A stretch of DNA of 24,720 nucleotides from assembly GCA_023441125.1 (NCBI GenBank), contig JAEZQV010000224.1, positions 1 through 24,720 of the forward strand, given 5' to 3'. The number at the start of each line of letters is the position of its first letter. Position 1 is the first letter of the stretch. The stretch is from Bacillota bacterium. GTDB lineage: Bacteria; Bacillota_C; Negativicutes; Sporomusales; Sporomusaceae. The translations under genes were made by a program, and so were the position numbers. Positions 7,556 to 15,597 of this stretch are shown here, in pieces. The notes beneath the pieces are model-generated. The model had not been told where the DNA came from. It worked only from the letters and a program-made list of their open reading frames with translations, and searched no databases.

Positions 7556-8599
7556 TTAGTCTGCAATTACGTCCACAATGGTGATGCCGGGTTTCATGGC
7601 TAAATCAACCACCTGCGGGGTAAGGCGGCGGTAGGTCCGGGAATCCGGTTCGGTGATTTGCACTGTCGGCGTGGCGGCAAAGCGAACCTTGTTTTTGATA
7701 ACATAGGCCAACTGGTTGGTGCTTAGTTTTACCAGGCTGCCAACCTGATAGAGCGGGGTTGTGTGGAAAAAGGCCCGCAACAGGTACATATCAAACAGCG
7801 CGTTGCCCTGGGCCATCATGTCTTCAATAATTTTGCCCCGCGGCGCTCCGGTTTTATCGGCATTCGTCATTGCATTGTCAAAGTAGTTGGCAATCGATAC
7901 CAACCGGGACAACGGATGGATTTCCTTACCGGCCAGTCCGGAGGGATAGCCCTGCCCGTCGTAGCGTTCATGGTGCTCGGCGGCAATGCGGGCCACTACC
8001 GAGCCTACCCGGTTTTTCAGCAGCAACTGCTGGCCGTAGATGGGATGCAGACGTCCCGGATCGGCAACTGCACCGTCGATGGCCGGCATGACGGACTTGC
8101 CCAAATCATGAAAAAGCGCCCCCAGCGCCAGATCCATTAATACGGGGCGCGGCAGCTTGATATACAGACCGGTGGCCACAACCATCAGACAAACGTTGAC
8201 CGCATGGCCGATTTCATCCGCCGTTGGCTGGCGCAGCTGAATATTGATGATTTGCGTGAGGTTTCTTTCCGTTTCATCAATAACCTGTGCTACCGTCTGC
8301 TGAATTTGTTTCAGATAGACGGTGCGCAGGCCTGAGTTCAGCATATCCTGACTTTTCCGATTGAACAGGGACTTAAAGCATAGCAACAGCTCTTCGCGGA
8401 CCTCGGGGGCAATGACTGCGTTCTTTTTTAATTCATCGGCATAGGGATCGTAGATGGGAACACTGGTTATTCCCAACTGGGCCAGCCGTGTAATGTAGTA
8501 TTCCGTCAGGGCAATGCCTTGTTCCAAAAGCAAATTGCCGCTGTCATCCACAATATTGCGTGCCAGCACCATGCCGGTTTTTACCTCGCTGATCAGCAT
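7556..8599 (-). CDS. HD-GYP-type c-di-GMP phosphodiesterase-like protein
   Basis: 347 residues. The N-terminal 60 residues (LISEVKTGMVLARNI...) resemble the small domain often preceding HD-GYP modules. The HD-GYP core follows in order: EIGHAVNV, FHDLGK, HPIYGQQLL and AEHHERYDGQGYPSGL, the last being the HHExxDGxGYP signature. Such enzymes hydrolyse c-di-GMP using a metal centre. One oddity: the motif usually written IADxFDA reads IANYFDNAMT, so an Asp commonly contributing a metal ligand is Asn. Activity should not be assumed. The ribosome site GGAGGG at 8607-8614 supports the ATG. It is divergent from a diguanylate cyclase, giving an opposing pair in c-di-GMP turnover. No output DNA-binding or receiver domain was seen. 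Confidence 0.85.
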   Translation of the reverse strand: MLISEVKTGMVLARNIVDDSGNLLLEQGIALTEYYITRLAQLGITSVPIYDPYADELKKNAVIAPEVREELLLCFKSLFNRKSQDMLNSGLRTVYLKQIQQTVAQVIDETERNLTQIINIQLRQPTADEIGHAVNVCLMVVATGLYIKLPRPVLMDLALGALFHDLGKSVMPAIDGAVADPGRLHPIYGQQLLLKNRVGSVVARIAAEHHERYDGQGYPSGLAGKEIHPLSRLVSIANYFDNAMTNADKTGAPRGKIIEDMMAQGNALFDMYLLRAFFHTTPLYQVGSLVKLSTNQLAYVIKNKVRFAATPTVQITEPDSRTYRRLTPQVVDLAMKPGITIVDVIAD

Positions 8600-8628
8600 A
8601 AGGACGCCCTCCTTATATTCTTAAGATT

Positions 8629-8634
8629 ATTATA
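8629..8634 (-). promoter_or_regulatory. Probable -10 element for the HD-GYP gene
   Basis: A perfect TATAAT on the minus strand, 29 bp upstream of the ATG and followed by the ribosome site. The best -35 at a 17-bp spacing is only TTTATT, so the promoter is weak or activator-dependent. No convincing plus-strand promoter for the divergent GGDEF gene was found in 8600-8781. Confidence 0.4.
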
Positions 8635-8781
8635 CATAATCCTTAGGAGAAAATAAATATCCGCATGTCCCGCTTCCCTAGGACTTTAGTCTTATATATG
8701 ACATAAGCACAACCGCTTCCCGTATGGCATATTATGTAGTAATCGTGGCCGGATGGCGCATCGCCTAAGGGGGGATAACCG

Positions 8782-11190
8782 GTGTCTTTGTTATTAAATT
8801 CGTTACGAGCCAACAGTCAGTTAGCAGCGCTTATGTCGGTATTGTTTGGGATACTGGGAATTGTTTCCTGGACACCCGGGATCTTTTATGTAACATATCC
8901 TGAGGATATGTATCTTATTATTCATACGGTTAGTGAAATGATCTGTCTGGCAACAGGGTTAAGCGTATTTATTGTCGTGTGGTATGGCTGGCCGCAAACC
9001 AAAAATAGCCGCGATCTGGTGGTGGCCATGATCTTTCTGGCTGTCAGCCTGTTTGACGGCGCCCATTTGCTGTCTTATAGCGGGATGCCGGATTTTATTA
9101 CCGGCAACTCGGATAACAAGGCAAACCTGTTTTGGATTATCAGCCGGGTGTTGGCCAGCGCCGGACTGCTAGCGGCGGTATATATTCCCCGGCGCAGCAA
9201 AAATGCTGTGTTTCACCGGCTGTATTTGGTATCGCTGACGATTGCCGCTACGGCAGCCATTATTAGTGTAGTATTATTGTTTGAGCATTCCCTGGTGCCG
9301 ATGGTTATAGCGGGACTTGGGCAAACACCGGAGAAGATGGCGCTGGAGTATCTCAGTATGGTGTGCAATCTGCTGGCGCTGTATATGTACGGGCACCGCA
9401 ATCCGTCTCAGCAGTCGGTGTTTTTGCTGCGGGTTGGTCTGGTGTTCAGCTTAGCCGAGGGCATGGCTTTTGCCCTGTGCAATAACGCGCATGACAGTTT
9501 CAATCTTATCGGCCACATCTACAAAATGCTGTTTTATGTATGTGTATTGCGCTCGTTGTTGTTAACTTCCATTTTGCGTCCTTACCTGCATGTTTCGCGT
9601 TTAAACCAGGCACTTAAAAGCATGGTTACCAAAAATATGAGTCTCTATCAGGAAACAAAAAACAGTGAGCGTATTTTGCAGCAGGCCTTCATTCAACTAG
9701 GGGCCAGTCTGGCCGCCAAGCATGACCAGGAGGGAATGCTGCAGCAGGTCGTGCTGGCCACCGGCACTGTTTTTCAATGCGACCATGTGTATTTGGCCCT
9801 GGCCGAGAATAACAATCTCAAAATTGTTGCCTATATCAGCAGTTTCAAACCGCCGGAAAGAATTCTTCCTGACAAGAGTTTTATGGGAAAAGTCTTTGCC
9901 GAGAAAAAATCAGTAGTTGTCGATAACATTGACAACTATCCGGAACGGATTATTGACGGCGTCCGGCAGGCAGGCTTAAAATCCATGGTGGGCGCCCCGA
10001 TCAGACATAACGGGGATGTTATTGGCGTATTAGAGATTTTTTCGCGCCGGGAAAAAGCGTTTACACAGCATGAGGCCCAGTTTTTAAGCGTATTTTCGCA
10101 CCAGGCCGGCGAAGCCATCAAAAATGCCAGAATGTATGAGAATACGGTAGAGAGTCTGGCTGAACTAAGCTTCCTGTACGGCATTGTTAAGGATGTGGCG
10201 GTGCAGCAGTCGCCGGCGGCTATTTTGGCCAAAGTGTCCGAAAAACTCTATAATTTATTTACGGCCAACGGGGCTATCGGTTTTATCATGCACTACCGGG
10301 ATGACGGCCTGCATGCCGAACCGGTCTATGCTACCGGTTTCGAACAAAAGGAAATCGACCATTTGCAGCGTATTTTCTCGGACGGCAAAACGGCCTGGCC
10401 CTGGAGCGGACTCGGCAGTATGGACGAAGGCGCAACCAGCGAAAGCGAGCAAGGCCTTATTACCATGTCGGTGCTGATGACCAAGCGGCTTAATATTCTG
10501 CCGCTCCTTGCCAACGACAAGCTGCAGGGTCTGATTGTCGTTGGCTGGAATGACCCCAACCGGGACATACCAAAAGGCAAAGACCTTGTGCTTAGAACTA
10601 TCGCCAAACAAACAGCTATCGGGCTGGAACGGGCCTACCTGTATGATCACTTCCAGGCCATGGCCCTGACCGACCCGCTGACCCGGCTGGCCAACCGGCG
10701 GCAGTTTGAGGTGGTACTAAGCCGGGAAATCAGCCGGGCCCATAATTATCAGCGGCCGCTGAGCCTGATCATGCTGGATATTGACTTCTTTAAGAAAGTC
10801 AACGACACCTGGGGGCATCTGGCCGGTGATGTGATCCTGCAGCGGATCGGCGCGCTGATTAAAGATAAATTCCGGTCGACAGACATGAGTGCCCGTTATG
10901 GCGGGGAAGAGTTTGCCGTAGTCCTGCCGGAAACCTGTCTGCAAGAAGCCGTGCATTTTGCCGACGATTTCCGGCGGTATATCGAGGCGGCCAAATTTGC
11001 GACCGATGGTCACAACATTGCTATTACCATCAGTCTGGGGGTGGCTACCTTCGAGAACTGCACGAATTGGGAGGACCCCCAAACAGAACTGATTGAAGCC
11101 GCCGATCAGGCATTGTACCGTGCCAAACAGCAAGGCCGCAATCGCGTTGAATTCCATCAATCGCCAAATTGTCCAATTATGCATAGTTGA
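8782..11190 (+). CDS. Membrane diguanylate cyclase, MASE3-GAF-GAF-GGDEF
   Basis: 802 residues from a GTG preceded by AAGGGGGG (8767-8774). Residues about 15-255 form a multi-helix membrane sensor of MASE3 type, with characteristic YPEDMYLIIHTVSE and FLAVSLFDGAHLLSYSGMP. Two GAF-like sensor domains follow, about 300-450 and 465-620. The C-terminal GGDEF domain runs from about 630: LTDPLTRLANRRQF, LDIDFFKKVNDTWGH, then GGEEF at 707-711 (an active variant), with an intact inhibitory I-site RSTD at 698-701. It should make c-di-GMP from two GTP at the inner membrane face with product inhibition. The signal sensed is unknown. Divergent from the HD-GYP gene. No terminator was seen before the small coat-like genes 50 nt downstream. 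Confidence 0.92.
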   Translation: MSLLLNSLRANSQLAALMSVLFGILGIVSWTPGIFYVTYPEDMYLIIHTVSEMICLATGLSVFIVVWYGWPQTKNSRDLVVAMIFLAVSLFDGAHLLSYSGMPDFITGNSDNKANLFWIISRVLASAGLLAAVYIPRRSKNAVFHRLYLVSLTIAATAAIISVVLLFEHSLVPMVIAGLGQTPEKMALEYLSMVCNLLALYMYGHRNPSQQSVFLLRVGLVFSLAEGMAFALCNNAHDSFNLIGHIYKMLFYVCVLRSLLLTSILRPYLHVSRLNQALKSMVTKNMSLYQETKNSERILQQAFIQLGASLAAKHDQEGMLQQVVLATGTVFQCDHVYLALAENNNLKIVAYISSFKPPERILPDKSFMGKVFAEKKSVVVDNIDNYPERIIDGVRQAGLKSMVGAPIRHNGDVIGVLEIFSRREKAFTQHEAQFLSVFSHQAGEAIKNARMYENTVESLAELSFLYGIVKDVAVQQSPAAILAKVSEKLYNLFTANGAIGFIMHYRDDGLHAEPVYATGFEQKEIDHLQRIFSDGKTAWPWSGLGSMDEGATSESEQGLITMSVLMTKRLNILPLLANDKLQGLIVVGWNDPNRDIPKGKDLVLRTIAKQTAIGLERAYLYDHFQAMALTDPLTRLANRRQFEVVLSREISRAHNYQRPLSLIMLDIDFFKKVNDTWGHLAGDVILQRIGALIKDKFRSTDMSARYGGEEFAVVLPETCLQEAVHFADDFRRYIEAAKFATDGHNIAITISLGVATFENCTNWEDPQTELIEAADQALYRAKQQGRNRVEFHQSPNCPIMHS

Positions 11191-11240
11191 CCCAGGACTT
11201 ACACATGCTATTCCTGACCAAATGCAAAGGAGGGATACAT

Positions 11241-11438
11241 GTGTTAACATCAAAAGAGTTACTTCATCTGGAAGATTTTCTGGGGATGGAACAAAGTTGT
11301 GCCAAAACCATGAACTATTTAGCCGGCAATGCGCAGGATGCTCAGGTTAAACAGCTTTTCCAGCAATTTTCGCAAAAGAGCCAGCAGAATTTCCAGACTA
11401 TGAGCAAACACTTGAACGCAGGGCAAAACTTACAATAA
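11241..11438 (+). CDS. Small CotF-like (spore coat / ferritin-like helical) protein
   Basis: 65 residues from a GTG at 11241, chosen because AAAGGAGGG at 11226-11234 sits 6 nt upstream; the frame is open further back to 11187 but without a ribosome site. The sequence is two amphipathic helices (LTSKELLHLEDFLGMEQSC; VKQLFQQFSQKSQQNFQ) matching the pattern of small CotF-like proteins in spore-forming Firmicutes. It lies 15 nt upstream of a second CotF-family gene and is surely cotranscribed with it. Coat location is inferred from the family; similar proteins are also expressed outside the spore. Confidence 0.7.
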   Translation: MLTSKELLHLEDFLGMEQSCAKTMNYLAGNAQDAQVKQLFQQFSQKSQQNFQTMSKHLNAGQNLQ

Positions 11439-11453
11439 TTGAGGTGAATAATA

Positions 11454-11774
11454 ATGGCACAAACGGGTCAACAATCCGGCCAATCAACGCAACAAAGCAG
11501 TATGAGCGGTCAAAGCGCCAGCCTGTCTGATCGTGACATTTTGCAACTGGCTCTTAATGAAACCAAGCATACCGCAACGGCTATTAATACATTTGCCCTG
11601 GAAGCGGCCAGCGACACGCTGCGGCGTGACTACCTGACTATTCTTGGCGATGTGCACAGCCGGGAGAAACAGCTTTTTGACCTTATGCAGCAAAAAGGCT
11701 ACTATAATGTTAAAAACGCCAGCCCGCAGGAAATTTCCCAGGTTCAGTCCAAATTCAGCAGCCAGGCTCAATAG
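11454..11774 (+). CDS. CotF-family spore coat protein
   Basis: 106 residues; ribosome site GAGGTG at 11441-11446. A Gln/Ser-rich N-terminus (residues 1-24, low complexity) precedes a Coat F domain: LSDRDILQLALNETKHTATA, then RRDYLTILGDVHSREKQLFDLMQQKGYYN. The GYYN ending and the helical hairpin with internal His residues are typical. The family adopts a ferritin-like helical fold; some members are spore coat proteins. It forms a two-gene unit with the smaller protein upstream, closed by a strong terminator. Confidence 0.85.
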   Translation: MAQTGQQSGQSTQQSSMSGQSASLSDRDILQLALNETKHTATAINTFALEAASDTLRRDYLTILGDVHSREKQLFDLMQQKGYYNVKNASPQEISQVQSKFSSQAQ

Positions 11775-11782
11775 CCATAAAT

Positions 11783-11813
11783 AAAATCCCGCGCCAGCAA
11801 TGCGCGGGATTTT
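11783..11813 (+). terminator. Rho-independent terminator after the CotF-like pair
   Basis: A perfect 12-bp stem (11783-11794 with 11802-11813), 7-nt loop; the GC core GCGC is followed by GATTTT. It starts 8 nt past the CotF stop codon. Confidence 0.85.
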
Positions 11814-11929
11814 ACGTTACCCAAAGTATGTTTTTATATAGATATATAGCCATTTTTGGGCTAATGGCCGGGAAGTAATTGAGAATGAAATTATTTATAG
11901 ATTTATTCGATATTTTGCATAAAATTACC

Positions 11930-11958
11930 TTGACACTATGCTATAAGAGAGTTAAAAT
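11930..11958 (+). promoter_or_regulatory. Consensus promoter for perR
   Basis: A perfect TTGACA (11930-11935), a 17-bp spacer and TAAAAT (11953-11958), in a very AT-rich region. The leader would be about 55 nt. PerR genes are often self-regulated, but I could not place a convincing TTATAAT-n-ATTATAA box here. Confidence 0.75.
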
Positions 11959-12020
11959 TAAATAAGAATTACTCAATAACTATTTTCCGGTTGTAATTTG
12001 TAGTAAGGGCGGGGATACTC

Positions 12021-12461
12021 GTGGATATTTGTGTAACAACATTGTTACGGGACAAGGGATTCAAAGTTACACCGCAGCGTCTGGCGATCTATAATGCGTT
12101 AGCTGCTACCAAGGCTCATCCTAGTGCGGAAATGATCTACAATGAGCTTCAGCCTTATTATCCCACTATGAGCCTGGCGACAGTGTACAAAACAATTGAG
12201 ATCTTGAAAGAACTGGATTTGGTACAGGTGCTTAATGTCGGTGAGGACAGCTTCCGTTATGATGCTGACACCAGCAATCATCCCCACATTCGCTGCATGT
12301 GCTGCGGCCGGGTTGAAGATTTGCATGGCGTGGATTCTTCCGAATTCATCAGCGAAGTTTCGGCCCACACCGACTATGCCATTCAGGGACAGCAATTTTA
12401 CTTTTACGGTACCTGTCCCAAGTGTCAGGAAACTGCCAAGGTTGTAGTCAAGAAACACTAA
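12021..12461 (+). CDS. perR: PerR-type peroxide-sensing Fur-family repressor
   Basis: 146 residues from a GTG with GCGGGG upstream. An N-terminal winged helix (VTPQRLAIYNAL; MSLATVYKTIEIL) is followed by the dimerisation/metal domain. The regulatory-metal ligands of B. subtilis PerR (H37, D85, H91, H93, D104) align with H33, D81, H87, H89 and D100 here at a constant offset of four. The structural zinc cysteines C96, C99, C136 and C139 align with C92, C95, C132 and C135. Aspartate at position 100, where Fur has glutamate, is the PerR-type feature. With Fe(II) bound, peroxide oxidises the histidines and releases DNA. Has its own promoter and terminator. Its usual targets (katA, ahpC, rubrerythrin) are not in the window. 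Confidence 0.88.
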   Translation: MDICVTTLLRDKGFKVTPQRLAIYNALAATKAHPSAEMIYNELQPYYPTMSLATVYKTIEILKELDLVQVLNVGEDSFRYDADTSNHPHIRCMCCGRVEDLHGVDSSEFISEVSAHTDYAIQGQQFYFYGTCPKCQETAKVVVKKH

Positions 12462-12477
12462 AAACGACAGTAACGAA

Positions 12478-12509
12478 CGAAAAGATTGCCGGTGGGGGCA
12501 GTCTTTTCG
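12478..12509 (+). terminator. Terminator after perR
   Basis: A 13-bp stem (12478-12490 with 12497-12509) with one G-T wobble, 6-nt loop, then CTATTTCATTTT. It separates perR from deoC, whose start is 30 nt further on. Confidence 0.7.
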
Positions 12510-12538
12510 CTATTTCATTTTAAAGGCAGGTTAGCGTT

Positions 12539-13189
12539 GTGAATCTGGCAGGTTATATTGATCACACTTTGCTTAAACCGGCGGCAACCGTCGCCGAGGT
12601 TATCCAACTGTGCGAGGAAGCTGTGCAGCATAAGTTTGCCGCGGTATGCGTAAATCCGATTTATGTTGATCTGGCGGCCCATCATCTGGCCGGTACCGGT
12701 GTAAAGACCGCTACGGTGATCGGCTTTCCGCTGGGAGCCACTTTCAGTGCCGTCAAAGTGGCGGAGGCTAAAGAAGCTGTGTTGCGGAAGGCTAATGAAC
12801 TGGATATGGTCATGCATATCGGGGCGGCCAAAGCCGGTCTGTGGGAAGCCGTTATTGCCGATATCAGGCAAATTGTCGAAGCGGCCGAAGGGGCGGCTGT
12901 TAAGGTTATTATTGAAACCGGGCTGTTGACTGAGGAGGAAAAGCGCCGGGCCTGTGAGGCTGTCATTGCCGGCGGGGCTCAATTTGTCAAAACCTCGACC
13001 GGTTTTGGGCCTGGCGGGGCGACGGTGGCTGATGTTCGCTTATTTAAGGAAGTGGTCGGCGATCAGATCGGTATTAAAGCCGCCGGCGGCATCCGCAGCC
13101 GGGAGCAAGCGCTGGAATTCATTGCTGCCGGTGCCACACGGTTAGGGACCAGCGCTGGTATTGCGATTGTAAGCGGACAGAATTCGTAA
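12539..13189 (+). CDS. deoC: Deoxyribose-phosphate aldolase
   Basis: 216 residues, typical of the short bacterial DeoC. The start is GTG with AAAGGCAGG at 12522-12530. Motifs: IDHTLLKP (7-14), CVNPIYV (37-43), VIGFPLGA (60-67), IIETGLL (124-130), the Schiff-base lysine K151 in FVKTSTGFGPGGAT, and GIKAAGG with K179. The enzyme cleaves 2-deoxyribose-5-phosphate to glyceraldehyde-3-phosphate and acetaldehyde in the cytoplasm, as part of deoxynucleoside salvage. No other deo gene (deoA, deoD, cdd) is adjacent, so it appears to be a single-gene unit between two terminators. Its own promoter was not identified. Confidence 0.96.
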   Translation: MNLAGYIDHTLLKPAATVAEVIQLCEEAVQHKFAAVCVNPIYVDLAAHHLAGTGVKTATVIGFPLGATFSAVKVAEAKEAVLRKANELDMVMHIGAAKAGLWEAVIADIRQIVEAAEGAAVKVIIETGLLTEEEKRRACEAVIAGGAQFVKTSTGFGPGGATVADVRLFKEVVGDQIGIKAAGGIRSREQALEFIAAGATRLGTSAGIAIVSGQNS

Positions 13190-13222
13190 GGCCGGCAGTT
13201 GCCGGTACAGCACGACTTGTTG

Positions 13223-13293
13223 TGAGATTGCTGTCTGTCTGTTGGCAATGTTGACGTTAGGCATTACCAACAGACGGGTGACAATCTCATTTT
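13223..13293 (+). terminator. Long imperfect hairpin terminator after deoC
   Basis: Arms 13223-13245 and 13267-13289 pair over 23 positions, with perfect ends (TGAGATTG/CAATCTCA and GTCTGTTGG/CCAACAGAC), wobble pairs and one mismatch between. The 21-nt loop has a small AATG/CATT inner pairing. TTTTAATTT follows. Longer than an ordinary terminator, but positioned as one. Confidence 0.65.
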
Positions 13294-13332
13294 AATTTAC
13301 ATAAAACACCTGTAGAAGTAAACTAAAAAGCG

Positions 13333-13341
13333 TGATATAAT
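13333..13341 (+). promoter_or_regulatory. Extended -10 promoter for the peptidase gene
   Basis: TGATATAAT, that is TGn followed by a perfect TATAAT at 13336-13341, 34 bp before the ATG. No good -35 is seen at 17 bp (TAGAAG), consistent with reliance on the extended -10. Confidence 0.55.
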
Positions 13342-13375
13342 GTCCTTTACTTGCTCGAAAGGAGGGCAGTCTATC

Positions 13376-14260
13376 ATGCGCAATCTACAAGAACTGGTTC
13401 CGGGCGGCATGCCGGTCATAGTCGGACTGGTTGTAGCCGGCTTACTGATAACGACGATGCTTCCCATTCGCCCGCAAATGTGGCTGTACCCTCTGGCCCG
13501 GCAGGCGGTTGCAATGAAGATCAGCTATCAGACCCGGGACATGCTGACGAAAGAGACGTCCCATTTTATTATTCGCTATACAGAGGGTGACGCGGACATT
13601 GTGGACATGGTGGCAACCGCAGCCGAGGCTGCGTACGCGCCGGTCACTACGACGCTTAATTATAAACCGGGCGGCAAATCGCTTATTCTGATTTATGCCG
13701 ACCGTCAGACTATGAAACAGGCTTACGGCTGGGCTGGCGATACTAGCGCCATGGGCTTTTACTGGGGCGGAGTCATCCAGATTCTGTCCCCGAAAGCCTG
13801 GATGAAGAACAGCCGGTCGACGGAAGAGTTTATTACTACCGGTCCGCTGGCCCATGAGTACACTCACCTGGTGCTGGATTATATGGCTAAAGGCAATTAT
13901 ACCCGCTGGTTTACCGAAGGTCTGGCCCAATACATGGAATACAAGGCCAACGGCTATGAATGGATTACGGCGAATAATCGTCTGACCGGCCAGCTTTATA
14001 CCATGGCTGAAATGGACAGGGACTTTGACAGCCTGCCTAACCAGGCCCTGGCGTATCGTCAGTCGCTGGCTGCGGTCCGCTATATTGCCGAAGTGCATGG
14101 CGAGGCTAAACTCAGTCAGGTGCTGACATACCTCAGAGCCGGTGTAAGCGTGGATAAAGCCATTGAAAAATCTTTGGGGATGGATTATGCCACTTATGAG
14201 TCGATGGTGAATCTCTGGGCTCAGGGTCATATGAAGCAGTATAGTAAAACCGCAAATTAA
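13376..14260 (+). CDS. Membrane-anchored gluzincin peptidase (peptidase MA-like)
   Basis: 294 residues from the ATG at 13376, which has GGAGGG at 13361-13366; the frame opens earlier at 13340, but that ATG overlaps the -10 element. One N-terminal membrane segment (about 14-31, VIVGLVVAGLLITTMLP) precedes an extracytoplasmic domain. The zinc site is HEYTH (160-164), with a third ligand E181 in WFTEGLAQY, the arrangement of the peptidase MA family. Proteins of this type are common and poorly characterised in spore-forming and Gram-negative Firmicutes; the substrate is unknown. Stand-alone gene with its own promoter and terminator. Confidence 0.82.
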   Translation: MRNLQELVPGGMPVIVGLVVAGLLITTMLPIRPQMWLYPLARQAVAMKISYQTRDMLTKETSHFIIRYTEGDADIVDMVATAAEAAYAPVTTTLNYKPGGKSLILIYADRQTMKQAYGWAGDTSAMGFYWGGVIQILSPKAWMKNSRSTEEFITTGPLAHEYTHLVLDYMAKGNYTRWFTEGLAQYMEYKANGYEWITANNRLTGQLYTMAEMDRDFDSLPNQALAYRQSLAAVRYIAEVHGEAKLSQVLTYLRAGVSVDKAIEKSLGMDYATYESMVNLWAQGHMKQYSKTAN

Positions 14261-14293
14261 GGGATATGCCAGGGCGGCATGTCCCGTTTTTTT
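14261..14293 (+). terminator. Rho-independent terminator after the peptidase gene
   Basis: A 10-bp stem (14261-14270 with 14276-14285; one wobble), 5-nt loop, followed by G and seven T. It begins immediately after the stop codon. Confidence 0.9.
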
Positions 14294-14359
14294 GTCCTTA
14301 CATATATATACCAATTTTGGGAAAATTAACGCTGATAATGCCTTCAAGGGGGAGTCACA

Positions 14360-15595
14360 ATGCTTACCCGGCGGGAATTTCTCAAGCTTTGTACATCGGC
14401 CGTTCTCACCGCCAGCCTGACCGATCAGCTACTGCCTGTTATGCGGCAGGCCTTTGCCGAAAGCAAACTGACCAAGCCGCCCGTAATCTGGCTGGAACTA
14501 GGCTCCTGCACCGGCAATTCCATCTCGCTCGATAATGCCGTTAATCCAACACTGGGTCAAATGCTCACCGATATGATTGATTTAAGATATAACTGGCTGC
14601 TCAATGTGTCGCAGGGGCCGGCTATCATACAAACACTCCTGGACACAGTGGACAAAGAGGCCGGCAACTTCTGGCTGGTCATTGAAGGTTCGGTTATGAC
14701 GGCCGATAACGGCCGCTATAATCATATCTTTATGCGTGGGGATCAGATGGTTACCGGCCTGGCGGCTCTCCAGGAATTTGCGCCCAAGGCCAAGCATATT
14801 ATCGCGGTCGGCACCTGCGCCTGTTTTGGCGGCCCGGGAGCGGCTTATCCCAATCCCGGCGGGGGTAAAGGCGTCTGGGAAGTAATAAAACAGCCGGTTA
14901 TCAACGTACCGGGCTGCCCGATCAATCCGGACTGGCTGTCCGGCACCTTCAGTCATCTTATCATGTACGGGCTGCCGGAGCTTGACAGCTATAACCGGCC
15001 CAAGCTGTTTTTTGGCCAGACGATCCATGATCTGTGCCAGCGCCGGCAGCAGTTTGAAGACGGTATTTTCGCCTCATTTCCCGGTGAGAGCGGCTGCCTT
15101 TACAAAGTGGGCTGCAAAGGCCCGGTTACCCATGCCGACTGTCCTAAACGGCAATGGAATCATTATGTTAATTGGCCGGTCAGAGCCGGCGCACCCTGCA
15201 TCGGCTGCGCAAACCCTGGTTTTCCTGACAGCAGTATGCCTTTTTACAATCATTTGCCTGATCTCCAAACCCCTTTAGGAGCCCTTAATATTAAGAAATT
15301 CGGCGCTGCCGCCGCCGGGCTGGGCGCTGCCGCCGTAGGCGCCCATCTAATAACCGGCGTTGTGGCCAAACGGGTGGGCAGGAACTGGCTGGAAGGTACT
15401 AAAGCCAAAGAGCCGGAGCCACCCGAGAATTTGGAGCAGCTCAAACAGGAACTCGACGACCTGATCCGCCAGCAAAACGCGCTTATTAGTGAAAGCCGGA
15501 GCCTGGCCAGGGCTAAAATCAGGCGCAAGCTGCCCAGGACCTTCCGGCAAAAAGTGGTCGACTTTTTCCGGCCAGGGCAAAAACACAGGAGGTAA
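14360..15595 (+). CDS. [NiFe] hydrogenase small subunit, Tat-exported, membrane-anchored
   Basis: 411 residues; ribosome site AAGGGGGAG. The N-terminal twin-arginine signal TRREFLKLC (3-11) directs folded export with the large subunit. Cluster ligands: proximal C50, C153 (GTCACFGG) and C186 (PGCPINP); distal H223, C226, C246, C252; medial C261, C280, C283. The usual proximal CxxC reads C50-T-G-N53, so the fourth proximal cysteine is asparagine. A membrane helix near 314-336 anchors the C-terminus, followed by an unusual charged, probably coiled-coil tail (about 356-411) that should face the cytoplasm. It transfers electrons from H2 at the partner's NiFe site towards the membrane. The large subunit follows 2 nt later. 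No cytochrome b or maturation gene is nearby. Confidence 0.93.
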   Translation: MLTRREFLKLCTSAVLTASLTDQLLPVMRQAFAESKLTKPPVIWLELGSCTGNSISLDNAVNPTLGQMLTDMIDLRYNWLLNVSQGPAIIQTLLDTVDKEAGNFWLVIEGSVMTADNGRYNHIFMRGDQMVTGLAALQEFAPKAKHIIAVGTCACFGGPGAAYPNPGGGKGVWEVIKQPVINVPGCPINPDWLSGTFSHLIMYGLPELDSYNRPKLFFGQTIHDLCQRRQQFEDGIFASFPGESGCLYKVGCKGPVTHADCPKRQWNHYVNWPVRAGAPCIGCANPGFPDSSMPFYNHLPDLQTPLGALNIKKFGAAAAGLGAAAVGAHLITGVVAKRVGRNWLEGTKAKEPEPPENLEQLKQELDDLIRQQNALISESRSLARAKIRRKLPRTFRQKVVDFFRPGQKHRR

Positions 15596-15597
15596 CC

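Noticed and set aside
11187..11240. Longer N-terminus for the small CotF-like protein
   Set aside because: The AAAGGAGGG ribosome site lies inside this stretch and points to the GTG at 11241.
11880..12020. PerR or Fur box upstream of perR
   Set aside because: Very AT-rich, but no 15-bp TTATAAT-n-ATTATAA-like palindrome could be aligned convincingly.
13442..14347. 301-codon open frame on the minus strand
   Set aside because: It lies antisense over the peptidase gene, whose HEYTH motif, promoter and ribosome site make the plus strand the coding one.
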